Origin: Bacteroidota bacterium
Lineage (GTDB): Bacteria > Bacteroidota > Bacteroidia > Flavobacteriales_D > Crocinitomicaceae
NCBI GenBank assembly: GCA_016868915.1
Contig: VGFL01000003.1
Coordinates: 1 to 54,444 of the forward strand
Direction: 5' to 3'
DNA length: 54,444 nt
The notes under the pieces were generated by a model. It was not told the DNA's origin and made no database searches. It worked only from the letters and a program-made list of their open reading frames with translations. A program made the position numbers and the translations under genes. Below are positions 27,403-38,100 of this stretch, piece after piece. The first letter of the stretch is position 1. Every line of letters begins with the position of its first letter.

Positions 27403-28191
27403 TTAGAGTCGTAAAATTATTAATAATAAGGTAAGATTTGACGAAATTAAACTAATCCATGGTGTTATTTCAGTTAGAATTCCTGTTGCAAATCTTGGCT
27501 TGTAGTCAATATAAATGTAGTCATTACTTTGAACAATCATCTCGGCCGCCTTTATTCCCTCAATGGTTGATAGATCCACTTTAAAAATTGATCGTTTCCC
27601 GGACTTATTGTTCCGCATTACCTTAATTGAGTTCGACAAACCATCGTCACTAATACCACCTGCCATTGCTATAACTTCTAATAACGATGTATTCACGTTC
27701 TGTAAATAGACAACTTGTGCCTTACCTCTTCCCGGGAATACAATAACCCGTTGATTGGATAAACGAATTTGAACGAAGGGATTTTGAAACTGTTTGCCTA
27801 AAATTTTACTTAATGAATCTTCTAATTGCATTACTGTTAGGCCTGCGACAGGATAAAGACCAATGACTGGAATTTCTGCAACACCATCTTTTCTTACAAG
27901 ATAATCTATTACATTTTGGCTAGTTATTATTCTTCCTTGTCCCATTTCTCCAAAGCCTGAGAGGGAGTTTATAATTCGTTCACCATTGTTAGTAGAAAAG
28001 AAAAAAGTAAATCGATCACCTGGTCCAATCTTATAATCATCTGAGGGTTCCATTAAAAGAGAATCAAACTTAAATGAACCATCTTTTGGTATTTTGAACA
28101 TTTGATTACTATTAATATTTTTCCATGAGCTGCAACCAATTAGCAACAGGCCGAATGAAAAACAAGCTAAAAAATTTAAAATTCGAATCAT
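27403..28191 (-). CDS. Wza-type polysaccharide export outer-membrane lipoprotein (SLBB)
   Basis: Lipobox LLIGC; YKIGPGDRFTFFFS..., RKDGVAEIPVIGLYPVAGLTVMQLEDSLSKIL, SLLEVIAMAGGI, SNDYIYI. Confidence 0.92.
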   Translation of the reverse strand: MIRILNFLACFSFGLLLIGCSSWKNINSNQMFKIPKDGSFKFDSLLMEPSDDYKIGPGDRFTFFFSTNNGERIINSLSGFGEMGQGRIITSQNVIDYLVRKDGVAEIPVIGLYPVAGLTVMQLEDSLSKILGKQFQNPFVQIRLSNQRVIVFPGRGKAQVVYLQNVNTSLLEVIAMAGGISDDGLSNSIKVMRNNKSGKRSIFKVDLSTIEGIKAAEMIVQSNDYIYIDYKPRFATGILTEITPWISLISSNLTLLLIILRL

Positions 28192-28193
28192 TT

Positions 28194-29363
28194 TTATGCT
28201 AACAGTTCTTTGTAATAGTTTTCCATGTCTTTCACTAACCTTTCAAAATGAAACCGCTCTTTCACAAAGGACCAACCTTTTTGGCCCATTTCGTTCCGAA
28301 GTGCTTCGTTTTCAATAAGAATTAGCAACTTATCTGCAAATATACGAGCATTATTTTTAGGAACAATGTACCCTGTCTCATTATCTATCATTACGTCAGT
28401 AACGCCTCCAACATTCGTTGAAACAACAGGGACCTGAGAAGCTTGAGCCTCAATAATACTTACCGGAGTTCCTTCGTTATTTGAGGTTAAGCATATTATA
28501 TCCATTCCAGCATTGAATTGGCTAATGTCTCTAATCCACGATGTCATTCGAATATCGATATCCATTTTGATTAAATCATTTACCTTCTTGGTTATTTCTG
28601 CTCGCAATTCACCATCACCAACGATAAAAAAGACTAATTTTTTTCTGGTTTTACCTTTAAGCTTAATGACAGTTTTTAAAAATAATGAATGGTTTTTTAC
28701 GGGAGCAAGTCGACCAATGATAGCAACAGCAATTTGATCTTCACTAATTTGGAATTTCTTCCGAATATTTTTTCTTTTTTCGGATAGGTTATGATTGAAT
28801 TTTTGCAAATCAAAGCCAAGTGGAATAACATTTACCTTATTTTCGGAGGCAATTTTATACGTGTTAACCAACTCTTTTTTCTGTAAATCAGATATTGCAA
28901 CGATTCCTGTTGATTTTTGAGCAAGTTTTCGTTCGATTAATTTAAATAATTCTGATTTGGCTTTCCCAAAATACGAATTAAAAACATGACCATGAAAAGT
29001 GTGCACTACAACAGGGACGTTCATGTCAAATGCTGCTTTTCTACCAATAGCGCCTGCTTTCGAAGCATGGGTATGAACAATATCTGGCTTAAATTCGGTA
29101 ATGATTTCCTTTATTTTTTTTAGGGCTTTAGTGTCACTTATTACATTAGGATTACGCTTCAATTCTGGCAGTAAAATTGCATTTATGCCGTACTCTTCAA
29201 GGATATACAAGGAGTCAGCCTCCCCTTTTTCCGGAAGACCGCCTATCAATAATGTTTCAAATTCGTCTGAAAGAAAACGTGTTAAAAAGGTCGCATTGTA
29301 GATTGGGCCTCCAATATTAAATCTATTAATAATTCGTAAAATTTTAATTTTTTTATTGGACAA
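28194..29363 (-). CDS. Glycosyltransferase family 4 protein
   Basis: RFNIGGPIYNATFL, HTHASKAGAIGR, IGRLAPVKNHSLFL, SNNEGTPVSIIEAQASQVPVVSTNVGG. Listed start is TTG; I saw no upstream ATG nearby. Confidence 0.93.
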   Translation of the reverse strand: MSNKKIKILRIINRFNIGGPIYNATFLTRFLSDEFETLLIGGLPEKGEADSLYILEEYGINAILLPELKRNPNVISDTKALKKIKEIITEFKPDIVHTHASKAGAIGRKAAFDMNVPVVVHTFHGHVFNSYFGKAKSELFKLIERKLAQKSTGIVAISDLQKKELVNTYKIASENKVNVIPLGFDLQKFNHNLSEKRKNIRKKFQISEDQIAVAIIGRLAPVKNHSLFLKTVIKLKGKTRKKLVFFIVGDGELRAEITKKVNDLIKMDIDIRMTSWIRDISQFNAGMDIICLTSNNEGTPVSIIEAQASQVPVVSTNVGGVTDVMIDNETGYIVPKNNARIFADKLLILIENEALRNEMGQKGWSFVKERFHFERLVKDMENYYKELLA

Positions 29364-29419
29364 GGCAAAAAATTGATTGAATTGGTTGAATTTTACTAAT
29401 TTGTACTAAAAAATAGTTT

Positions 29420-30862
29420 ATGCGAAGTTACACACTTTTTTTTAGCCTTCTTCTGCACTTTTTTTTCTATGCACAGAATAAAATTCAAGATAGAGTTAAC
29501 CTACTTGTAAAAAACACCAACACTGAAAATGCAACCGTTATCTTTTTGGCTATAGATTTAGATACGGGAGATACACTTGGAAAATGGAATCACAAATCCA
29601 GCCTGCCTTATGCCTCTAATGCAAAATTATTCTCTACCTACACAGCGCTAGAATTGTTAGGAGAAAACTATCGGCCCAGAATGAGGTTCTATGTAGAAGG
29701 TGATTTGAGTCCTGAAGGAGTATTAAATGGAAATTTATGGATTCGTGGTGGTGGAGATATTTCACTCGGGAGTAAGTATTTTTCAGATTCTAGTAAACCC
29801 TTTAATTTTTTCAATAATTGGGCAGACACATTAATTAAATTGGGGATAAGAGAAATAACTGGCTCTGTGATATCAGATGGTAGTGAATTTGGTTACGAAG
29901 GAGCTCCAGATGGCTGGGAATGGTCAGATTTAACAATGACTTATGGTGCTCCTCCAAGTGGAATTTGTTTTGCTGATAATGTTATGAATTACTACTTTAA
30001 ATCGGGTTCAGCTGGCACAATTGCTACTTTAATTAAAACATCCCCTGAACTACCTGGAATAAATGTGCATAGCAATGTCAAAGTAGCTGGAAATGGGAAT
30101 GGAATTACGATTTATGGTGGCCCGTTTGCTAAAGATCGATTTGCTAAAGGATCCATTTCGCCAAATCAATCAAGTTATGCTGTTCAAAGCACCATGGTTA
30201 ACCCAGAATTACAGTTTGTGACCTTACTTGAGGAATATTTTGAAAAGAAAGGTATTAAAATAACCTCTGTTAAATCTGTTTATGACTCAAAATTGACTGC
30301 TCCCAACTATAACACATTGAAGTTAGTTTACACAAATTATGGTTCTACTATCAAGGAGCTTATTACATTCACTAATTTACATAGCGTTAATTTTTTTGCT
30401 GAAGGGTTGGTGAACTTAGTTGGATTTGAAAAAACAGGAAACGGATCTACCGAAAGCGGACTTAATCAAATGAATCAATTTTGGTCCAAAAAAATAAATT
30501 CAAAAGGGCTTTTCATTAATGACGGTAGTGGATTATCGCGAAGCAATGCCATGAGTCCTTCGCATTACGTTGAAATGTTGAGATACATCTACAAATCTAA
30601 AAATTATGTGACATTTTTAAGTTCACTTCCAGTTGCAGGAATATCGGGAACCTTGGGAAAGGTTTGTGCAGGACAGGATGGACACGGTCGAGTTAAAGCA
30701 AAAAGCGGAACACTTACTCGCGTAAAAGCTTATTCGGGATATGTTCAATCTAAATCGGGAAAGAATATTGCTTTTTCGATAGCAGTCAATAATTTCACTT
30801 GTTCCAAAGGCGAAATCGTTAATTTGATAGAGCCTGTTTTAAATGCAATGGCAGCGTACTAA
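29420..30862 (+). CDS. dacB: D-alanyl-D-alanine carboxypeptidase/endopeptidase (PBP4/DacB)
   Basis: SNAKLFSTYTALELLG (SxxK), GGGDISLGS, INDGSGLSRSNAMSP (SxN region), VKAKSGTLTRVKAYSGYV (KSGT). Confidence 0.95.
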   Translation: MRSYTLFFSLLLHFFFYAQNKIQDRVNLLVKNTNTENATVIFLAIDLDTGDTLGKWNHKSSLPYASNAKLFSTYTALELLGENYRPRMRFYVEGDLSPEGVLNGNLWIRGGGDISLGSKYFSDSSKPFNFFNNWADTLIKLGIREITGSVISDGSEFGYEGAPDGWEWSDLTMTYGAPPSGICFADNVMNYYFKSGSAGTIATLIKTSPELPGINVHSNVKVAGNGNGITIYGGPFAKDRFAKGSISPNQSSYAVQSTMVNPELQFVTLLEEYFEKKGIKITSVKSVYDSKLTAPNYNTLKLVYTNYGSTIKELITFTNLHSVNFFAEGLVNLVGFEKTGNGSTESGLNQMNQFWSKKINSKGLFINDGSGLSRSNAMSPSHYVEMLRYIYKSKNYVTFLSSLPVAGISGTLGKVCAGQDGHGRVKAKSGTLTRVKAYSGYVQSKSGKNIAFSIAVNNFTCSKGEIVNLIEPVLNAMAAY

Positions 30863-30873
30863 GGATTTTAAAG

Positions 30874-31986
30874 ATGTCTGGAATTTACATTCACGTTCCT
30901 TTTTGCAGAAAAAAATGTAGCTATTGCGATTTTCATTTCTCAACCTCTTTTTCTTCCTACAGAAGTCAAATGATTGCTGCAATTTCTGATGAATTAAAAG
31001 AACGACTAATTGAACTTAGTGATACTGAGCCTCAAACGATTTATTTTGGCGGTGGAACGCCAAGCATACTTGAAAAAGAAGAATTAAAAGCTCTTATACA
31101 ACCTATTTTTGATAAGTATCCACAAGAACAATTTTTAGAAATAACACTGGAGGCAAATCCAGAGGATATTACTAAAGAATCCTTGGTAAATTGGAAAGAA
31201 CTTGGTATTAACCGATTGAGTATTGGCATTCAATCTTTTAAAGAATCAGACTTAATATGGATGAATCGGGCACACACGCTGGAAGAAAGTCGCAAATGTG
31301 TTGATTTAGCAAAAAAGGCGGGGTTTTCAAGCATTTCACTAGACCTGATATATGGCTTACCTGAATTAACCTTAAATGAATGGAGGCAGCATATTGATGA
31401 AATTATTTCACTTGATATAAGTCATATTTCAGCCTACTGTTTAACGGTAGAAAAAGGAACTTTGCTCGAGAAAAAAGTTCGAAATAAAATCATTCAAATC
31501 CCAAATGAAGACTTCATTATTGAGCAATATAAACTATTGGTTTCCAAACTTGATAACGTTGACATTGAGCAATATGAAATATCAAATTTTGCAAAAAAGG
31601 GATGTCAATCTATTCACAATTCAAATTATTGGTCGGGTCAAAAATTCATTGGTGTTGGTCCGTCTGCGCATTCATTTGATGGAAAAACAAGGAGATGGAA
31701 CATTGCTAATAATGCTATTTACCTAAAAAGAAGCGCTTGGTACGAAGAAGAGTATTTAACAGACAATGAACGATGGAATGAATACATTTTAACTCGATTA
31801 AGAACAACCAAAGGAATTAACACAGAAGAACTTAAAAATCTGTTTGAAATAGATAATCAATTTTTACTAACTAAAGAAGAATGTATTAAACAAAATTGGT
31901 TGATTGAAGAAAACAATTGTATTCGGTTAACGCAAGAAGGTCAATTGAGAGCTGATTATATTGCATCAGAGTTTGTTAAGTTATAA
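30874..31986 (+). CDS. hemW: Radical SAM HemW-like heme chaperone / coproporphyrinogen III oxidase-like
   Basis: YIHVPFCRKKCSYCDFHFS (CxxxCxxC), TIYFGGGTPSIL, EANPEDI, NRLSIGIQSF, SLDLIYGLPELT. Confidence 0.96.
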   Translation: MSGIYIHVPFCRKKCSYCDFHFSTSFSSYRSQMIAAISDELKERLIELSDTEPQTIYFGGGTPSILEKEELKALIQPIFDKYPQEQFLEITLEANPEDITKESLVNWKELGINRLSIGIQSFKESDLIWMNRAHTLEESRKCVDLAKKAGFSSISLDLIYGLPELTLNEWRQHIDEIISLDISHISAYCLTVEKGTLLEKKVRNKIIQIPNEDFIIEQYKLLVSKLDNVDIEQYEISNFAKKGCQSIHNSNYWSGQKFIGVGPSAHSFDGKTRRWNIANNAIYLKRSAWYEEEYLTDNERWNEYILTRLRTTKGINTEELKNLFEIDNQFLLTKEECIKQNWLIEENNCIRLTQEGQLRADYIASEFVKL

Positions 31987-32253
31987 GAGAGAATTAACCT
32001 ATGCCTTTACTTGCATTGAATTTTACTTTTACTGGTTGCGTTTTGCTTTTGTTTATTTGAATGGCCTTTTTATTCCTTAACTATCAAAAGATATAAAGCT
32101 TTACGCTGAACCGTTCATTCGTTTTGTAATTATTTCGGAATAATCATACAAAGTACACAGGCATTGGCTCCAATTATTCTTATTTTAGCTCTTTTAATAG
32201 AACGCCATGGGTTTAGTTAGAGAATTTATTGATGAAAATATAACACTGGTAAA

Positions 32254-32472
32254 ATGATAGAGAACGAAAATTCAGAAAAGCCTATTAAGTCGGCATTTCA
32301 ACAAAAAATTGATGATAAAAAGTATGACCATGATTCAACATTGAATCGAGATTTAGATCGATATAGTGTAAAGCTCATAAAAGTTGTTGGTGTTGTTGGG
32401 ATAATCCTAGGTTTACTCATTTTAATTGCATTTTGGGTTTGGGTCATTCGATGGTTGTATCAAATATGGTGA
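32254..32472 (+). CDS. Small single-pass membrane protein (72 aa), uncharacterised
   Basis: Complete ORF with charged N-terminus and one strong hydrophobic segment (VGVVGIILGLLILIAFWVWVI). No family recognised. Confidence 0.5.
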   Translation: MIENENSEKPIKSAFQQKIDDKKYDHDSTLNRDLDRYSVKLIKVVGVVGIILGLLILIAFWVWVIRWLYQIW

Positions 32473-32684
32473 TGATACAATGTGTTATAGTTAAATCTGA
32501 ACTTTTATTGGCAGAATCTCTTGAATTCGACCCTCTGATTAACTTTTTGAAACTCCGTGTTACTAAACTAGACAGAAAGGTATAGGCCATTTTCTTACGG
32601 TTTCTCTTTTTATATAAATCCCGAAAAGTAATACGGGGGCAATAATAGAAAAACCAACAAGACGATATCAAGAATATATTTAAA

Positions 32685-34199
32685 CTAATAGATAACAAGC
32701 GATTTGCCTGTCATTACATTTGGTTGGGGAACACCAAGGCGATTTAATATTGTAGGCGCAACATCGGCCAAGATACCCGATTTTAACTTTGTTTTTTCAT
32801 GGGTAATAAGCACGACAGGAACGGGATTTAAACTATGAGCAGTATTGGGTGAACCATCAGCATTTATAGCAAAATCGGCATTACCATGATCAGCAATAAC
32901 CAAAAATTCATACCCAAACTCCTTACCACATTCAATTACTTCCTTTAGGCAAGTATCTACTATCTCAACCGCTTTTACAATTGCATCGAAAACACCAGTA
33001 TGACCAACCATATCTGGATTTGCAAAATTTAAACAAATAAAATTTGGTTTTTCTTTCTGCATATTTTCAATGATGCGATTTTTTACTTCAAAGGCACTCA
33101 TTTCAGGAAGTAAATCATACGTGGCAACTTTCGGGGAATTGACAAGAATTCGATTTTCACCAGGGAACTCAGCTTCTCTTCCCCCATTAAAAAAGAAAGT
33201 TACATGCGGATATTTTTCTGTTTCAGCAATACGTACTTGTGTTTTTCCTACTTTTGATAAAACATCGCCCAATGTCTCATTCAAATTATCTTTTTCAAAA
33301 ATAACTTGGACGTTGTTGTAGGTCTTATCATAATTTGTCATAGTAAAATAATCCAAGTTAAGTTTTTTCATTTCAAAATCTGGAAAATCTTGCTGTGTTA
33401 ATGCTTGCGTTATTTCCCTTGGACGATCTGTTCGAAAATTAAAACAAATTACTACATCTCCCTCTGATATAGTTGCTATTGGTTGTCCGTTCTCTATTAG
33501 TACAATTGGTTCAATAAATTCATCAGTAGTATTATTCATATATTGGTTCTCAACAGCAGCAATGGCAGATGAAAATTGAGCGCCTTTTCCAAACACGAGT
33601 AAATCATATGCTTTTTTAATTCGTTCCCAACGATTATCTCTGTCCATTGCATAATATCGACCAATAATAGAAGCAATTTTACCCGTAGATTTTTTTAAAT
33701 AAGTTTCTAAATTTGAAATAAAGCCCAAACCACTTTTTGGATCGCAATCTCTTCCATCGGTAAAAGCGTGAACGAAAACATTTTCAACGCCTTGATTTTG
33801 AGCCAAATCACATAAGGCGTGTAGATGAGCTTGTGAACTATGAACTCCTCCCTCCGATACAAGTCCGATTAAGTGAAGTTTACTGTTTTTTGCCTTTTGC
33901 ATAGCATTTAATAGAACCGGATTGGTGAAAAAATCACCATCCCGGATACTTTTATTGATTCTCGTAAGTTCTTGATAAACAATTCTTCCTGCGCCAATAT
34001 TCAAATGACCAACCTCTGAATTTCCCATTTGACCATCGGGTAGGCCCACATTTTCCCCACTAGTTAATAAAGTTGCAGATGGATAGTTTTTACTGATTTC
34101 GTCCATAAATGGCGTATTAGCTTGGGCAATTGCATCCGACGTGGACCCATCACCAAGGCCCCAACCATCCAAAATGACTAATCCAAAATAATCTGTCAT
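32685..34199 (-). CDS. gpmI: 2,3-bisphosphoglycerate-independent phosphoglycerate mutase
   Basis: GLVILDGWGLGD, GQMGNSEVGHLNIGAGRIVYQ, SEGGVHSSQAHLHAL, HAFTDGRDCDPKSG, FANPDMVGHTG, ADHGNAD. Confidence 0.97.
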   Translation of the reverse strand: MTDYFGLVILDGWGLGDGSTSDAIAQANTPFMDEISKNYPSATLLTSGENVGLPDGQMGNSEVGHLNIGAGRIVYQELTRINKSIRDGDFFTNPVLLNAMQKAKNSKLHLIGLVSEGGVHSSQAHLHALCDLAQNQGVENVFVHAFTDGRDCDPKSGLGFISNLETYLKKSTGKIASIIGRYYAMDRDNRWERIKKAYDLLVFGKGAQFSSAIAAVENQYMNNTTDEFIEPIVLIENGQPIATISEGDVVICFNFRTDRPREITQALTQQDFPDFEMKKLNLDYFTMTNYDKTYNNVQVIFEKDNLNETLGDVLSKVGKTQVRIAETEKYPHVTFFFNGGREAEFPGENRILVNSPKVATYDLLPEMSAFEVKNRIIENMQKEKPNFICLNFANPDMVGHTGVFDAIVKAVEIVDTCLKEVIECGKEFGYEFLVIADHGNADFAINADGSPNTAHSLNPVPVVLITHEKTKLKSGILADVAPTILNRLGVPQPNVMTGKSLVIY

Positions 34200-35110
34200 A
34201 TTGGTAGTTTAAAATAGAAAATGGATCCTCTATCTTTGTTTGGTTTATAGCCAATACTTCCTTTATGAAGGTTAATGAACTCTTGGGAAATAAATAACCC
34301 TAGCCCACTCCCTTTCTGTGTGCGAATTTCTTCATCTCCAACCCTATAAAATTTAGTAAAAATATGTTCTTGCTCTTGGGATGGTATACCGATTCCGTCA
34401 TCTGATATTGAAACTAATAGCTCATTCTTTTCTCGCTGAGCATGAATTTCAATTTTAGGAGATTCTGAAGAGTATTTTATAGCATTGTCTATTAAATTTG
34501 TCAAAACCGTTTCAATCATAAACACATCGAAAGATACCGAAATTTTTTCCTTTACAGATAATTCAATATTTAATCTGGGATGACGTTTTCTAAACTGATT
34601 ACAAATAGTTTGTAAAAATGGCGCCATTTGGATTTCCTCTTTAATTGGATGCATTGCATGGCTTTCAACCCTTGCTGCATGTAAAATATTGTCAATTAAT
34701 TTCTCCAGCCGTTCGTTTTCATTAATTGCTTTGACCAAAAGATCTTTGCGTTTATCATCGTTTGGGTTTCGCTTTTGAATAGTCTGAAGATAAAGTTTAT
34801 TTGCAGCAATTGGTGTTTTTAGTTCATGAGTAACTGATAGTAAAAAATTATTTTGGCGCTGAGACAGCTCAAATTCTTTCCTAACTGAGGATCGTATTTT
34901 CCATAATCCTATAAGCAACAAAATAATAAATACAGATCCTTCCCCCACAACCATAGTGATTCGTTTATCCATAATTTTTTCATCAACATCAAGGGCTCGC
35001 GTTAATTCAATTAAATGATATCCCCACCAAATAAATTGAATTATAACATACGCACTTAACAGGTAGAAAAATAATGATGTTTGCTTTTTCATTTTGATTG
35101 TATTGTGCAA
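34196..35110 (-). CDS. Membrane sensor histidine kinase (2 TM, HisKA + HATPase)
   Basis: VTHELKTPIAANKLYLQTI (H box), NLIDNAIKYSSESP (N box), ISDDGIGIPSQEQEHIFTKFYR, GSGLGLFISQ. Confidence 0.94.
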   Translation of the reverse strand: MHNTIKMKKQTSLFFYLLSAYVIIQFIWWGYHLIELTRALDVDEKIMDKRITMVVGEGSVFIILLLIGLWKIRSSVRKEFELSQRQNNFLLSVTHELKTPIAANKLYLQTIQKRNPNDDKRKDLLVKAINENERLEKLIDNILHAARVESHAMHPIKEEIQMAPFLQTICNQFRKRHPRLNIELSVKEKISVSFDVFMIETVLTNLIDNAIKYSSESPKIEIHAQREKNELLVSISDDGIGIPSQEQEHIFTKFYRVGDEEIRTQKGSGLGLFISQEFINLHKGSIGYKPNKDRGSIFYFKLPI

Positions 35111-35159
35111 AATTACAAAAAGGTTCCCGGAAAATTTAGTCCTCCCTTTTTAGAGAACT

Positions 35160-38100
35160 TCAGTTGAGTGGCAATTCAATACAGAAAGTTGTATGCTCAT
35201 TTTCTTTAGAATCAAAATAAATTTTCCCCTTATGATTTTCGATAATTTGTTTGGTTATTGATAAACCAATTCCTGTTCCACCAGATTTTGTTGTAAAGTA
35301 GGGCACAAATACTTTATTTTGATTTTCAAGTGATATCCCTTTTCCATTGTCAGTTATAGCTAACCTTAAAACGTCCGTTTCGATGTAAATTTTAATTTCA
35401 ATTAGGGCATTTTTTTTCCCATCACATGCATGAATAGAATTTTGTAAAAGATTATTGACAGCTCTAATTATCTGGTCTTTATCACACTGTATCTCAATTT
35501 TTTTTTCTGGTTTTTCAAAATTAATAGACACTTTTTCTTGTTGAAAAATAGAAATCACATTTTCCAAAACACTGATTAATTCAACCTTTTTAAGAATTGG
35601 CGAGGGCATTTTAGCAAAATTTGAAAATTCATTTGCGATACGACTCAAGCCATCAATTTGTTCGATTAAAGAATTTGCAAGACGATTTACCTTTTCTTTG
35701 GCTACAGGATTTTCTTTGTCAAAAACACGCATCATTTGCTGAATACTTAACTTCATTGGAGTCAATGGATTTTTAATCTCATGAGCTACTTGTTTGGCCA
35801 TGTCTCTCCAAGCTGATTCTCTTTCACTTTTTTTCAACTGCTCTGCAGTTTGTTCTAACTCCAGCAATTTTTTGTTATACTCGTTTATTAAAACCCCAAT
35901 TTCGTCATTGTTTTCGTATTGAATTATTTCATTCTTTTTCCCAAACTGAAGAAGTGAAAGATTTATTTGCAAAAATCGCAGGGGTTTTGTTACCCAGTTA
36001 GCCATTATAATTGCAAGAATAATTGAGACTGCTAACAACAAGACAAAGACATTTATAATTGCGATTAGAAACTGTTGTATTTGGGACTCTAACTCTTGTT
36101 GTTGCCCAAAGTGTTGCAAGTTGACAAATGCTAATAATTTACCATCTGAGTTGAAAAATGGTAAATACGCGGAAATATAATTTAATTCTCCAATATTTTC
36201 CTGGTGGCTAAACTCACTTTTATTCTGTATTTTAAGCTGGTTAAAAGCCAATGAATTCATTTGTTCTCCGATTAAACCAATATTAAATATTTTTGGACGA
36301 GATGTAGCAAGTAAATATCCATCTGCGTCATACAGATTAATATCAGTAACAAAAACTTTTGATAATTTGGATAAAATAAAGTTAATATAATTCCCATTTT
36401 CATTAACATCTAAGTACTTCATTTCTCCTATTTTATTTCGCATTTCCATTTCCAGCGAACCTAATTTTTCACTAATTATTTTTGTTGTAAATGTATTGTA
36501 TTGGTTCTTAACGAATAGGCCGCTACCCCAACCAAAGGCAAATAGGGAGAAGAAAACGATGCCAACCAGAAGCATCTGGATTTTTAATGCTAAAGAAAAA
36601 GTATTCTTAAAAATAATTTTTCCACTTCGGATGAAGTAAAAAGGTAAAATAATAATACCAAAGAATGTAAAGATATAAGAAACCGATGTTAATGTTTCGA
36701 AGATAGAAAATACTCGAGAAGAAATTATAATTGTATCTTTTGACGTTTTTTTCAATATGAAATGATTGTATCCTCCGTATTTTACATTTCCTTTCTTTTG
36801 ATTTTCGGGTAAGAGTAATGGCGATGATGGATATCCAAATTCTCCAAATTTTGCGACTAATTTTTTATTGTGATACTTAGCAATTGAATATTTTTCAAAA
36901 GAGCGCAAGACATTTGACTCAGAAGATATCAATAAGCGCGGAAACCCAATACCTTCTGGGATTTTTTTTGATTTTAAGGTTACAAATAAATAGAATTTTA
37001 CATTCTCATCATTGTAAAAAGGCTGGAGAATAACATAGCTGAGCTGCTCGGTGTAATCGCTTACATAATAAATATTACTATCTAAAGTTGAAGGAATACA
37101 GTGCTCCTTGATAAGTGAATTAATTTCTTTAAACTTTAAATTTTCTTTTGTTACTATTGGGCCCCCTATGGAATCAAACAAATTGAAATTCATTTCATAA
37201 CGTTCCCAATAGCCATTAAAAATCTTTCGTTCAATTGAATATTCAAAATCATTGAGGTCCACAGTGTCTTTGGAGTGGCTTATCCGATTTAAGTATGTAT
37301 CTGATTTTATTTTTTCAATAATTTTTTGATATTCTATTTCTGTTTCCTCTTGTTTTTCTGATACCAATTCTTCGGCAATCTTTTGGCATTCAATATTCAT
37401 CTTAGACTCGTTTGTCCATGTAAGATTAAATGCAACAAAAATTGCCGCAATTATCAAAAGAACTAAACCATTTATTTCGAATGAAATAAATGTTGGATTT
37501 CTTCTGTTCGGCAAAATAATCCACATACCGATAAGCAAAGGAATAATAATTCCAACAATATGATAGCTTGAATCATATATGAAATAAATCAAAAAAGTAA
37601 TGCTGAATAGAAATAAAATACGAGCTAAATTACCGTGCCTATAATTCTCTCTATTAAAAGCATCGACAATATGCTTCAAAAGTGAGTAATAAGTATAAAA
37701 TAAAAACCCAATCGTAAATAAAGCCAGATAAGAAAGTAAATTAAGGCTAAAGAATTTATCTGTAAAAAGATAAATTTCTGATTTACTAACTATACTTGAA
37801 ACAAGGAATAAAATAAAATTCCAAAGTAAGAAAGTAGAACCAAGAAAAATGAAAAGAATTGTTTTAAGCCAAACATTAGAGAATGATATCACCTTAAGAT
37901 ATCGAATAAAACAATTTATCACGAACACGAGAATAAATACATTTATGAGGTATTCATAGAAATTTGGAAAATACTCATTAATATAAAAAAATTGTTTGCT
38001 AAAAATAGCAATTTCATTATCAAAAAAACTTCTTGAGTAGTTCAAAGAAATTCCCCTTAAAACAATTGTAATCAGAGGAAAAATCCAGGCATATCTTAAA

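Noticed and set aside
32444-32698. 84-aa - strand ORF between the small membrane ORF and gpmI
   Set aside because: Overlaps both flanking genes, low-quality composition, no domain.
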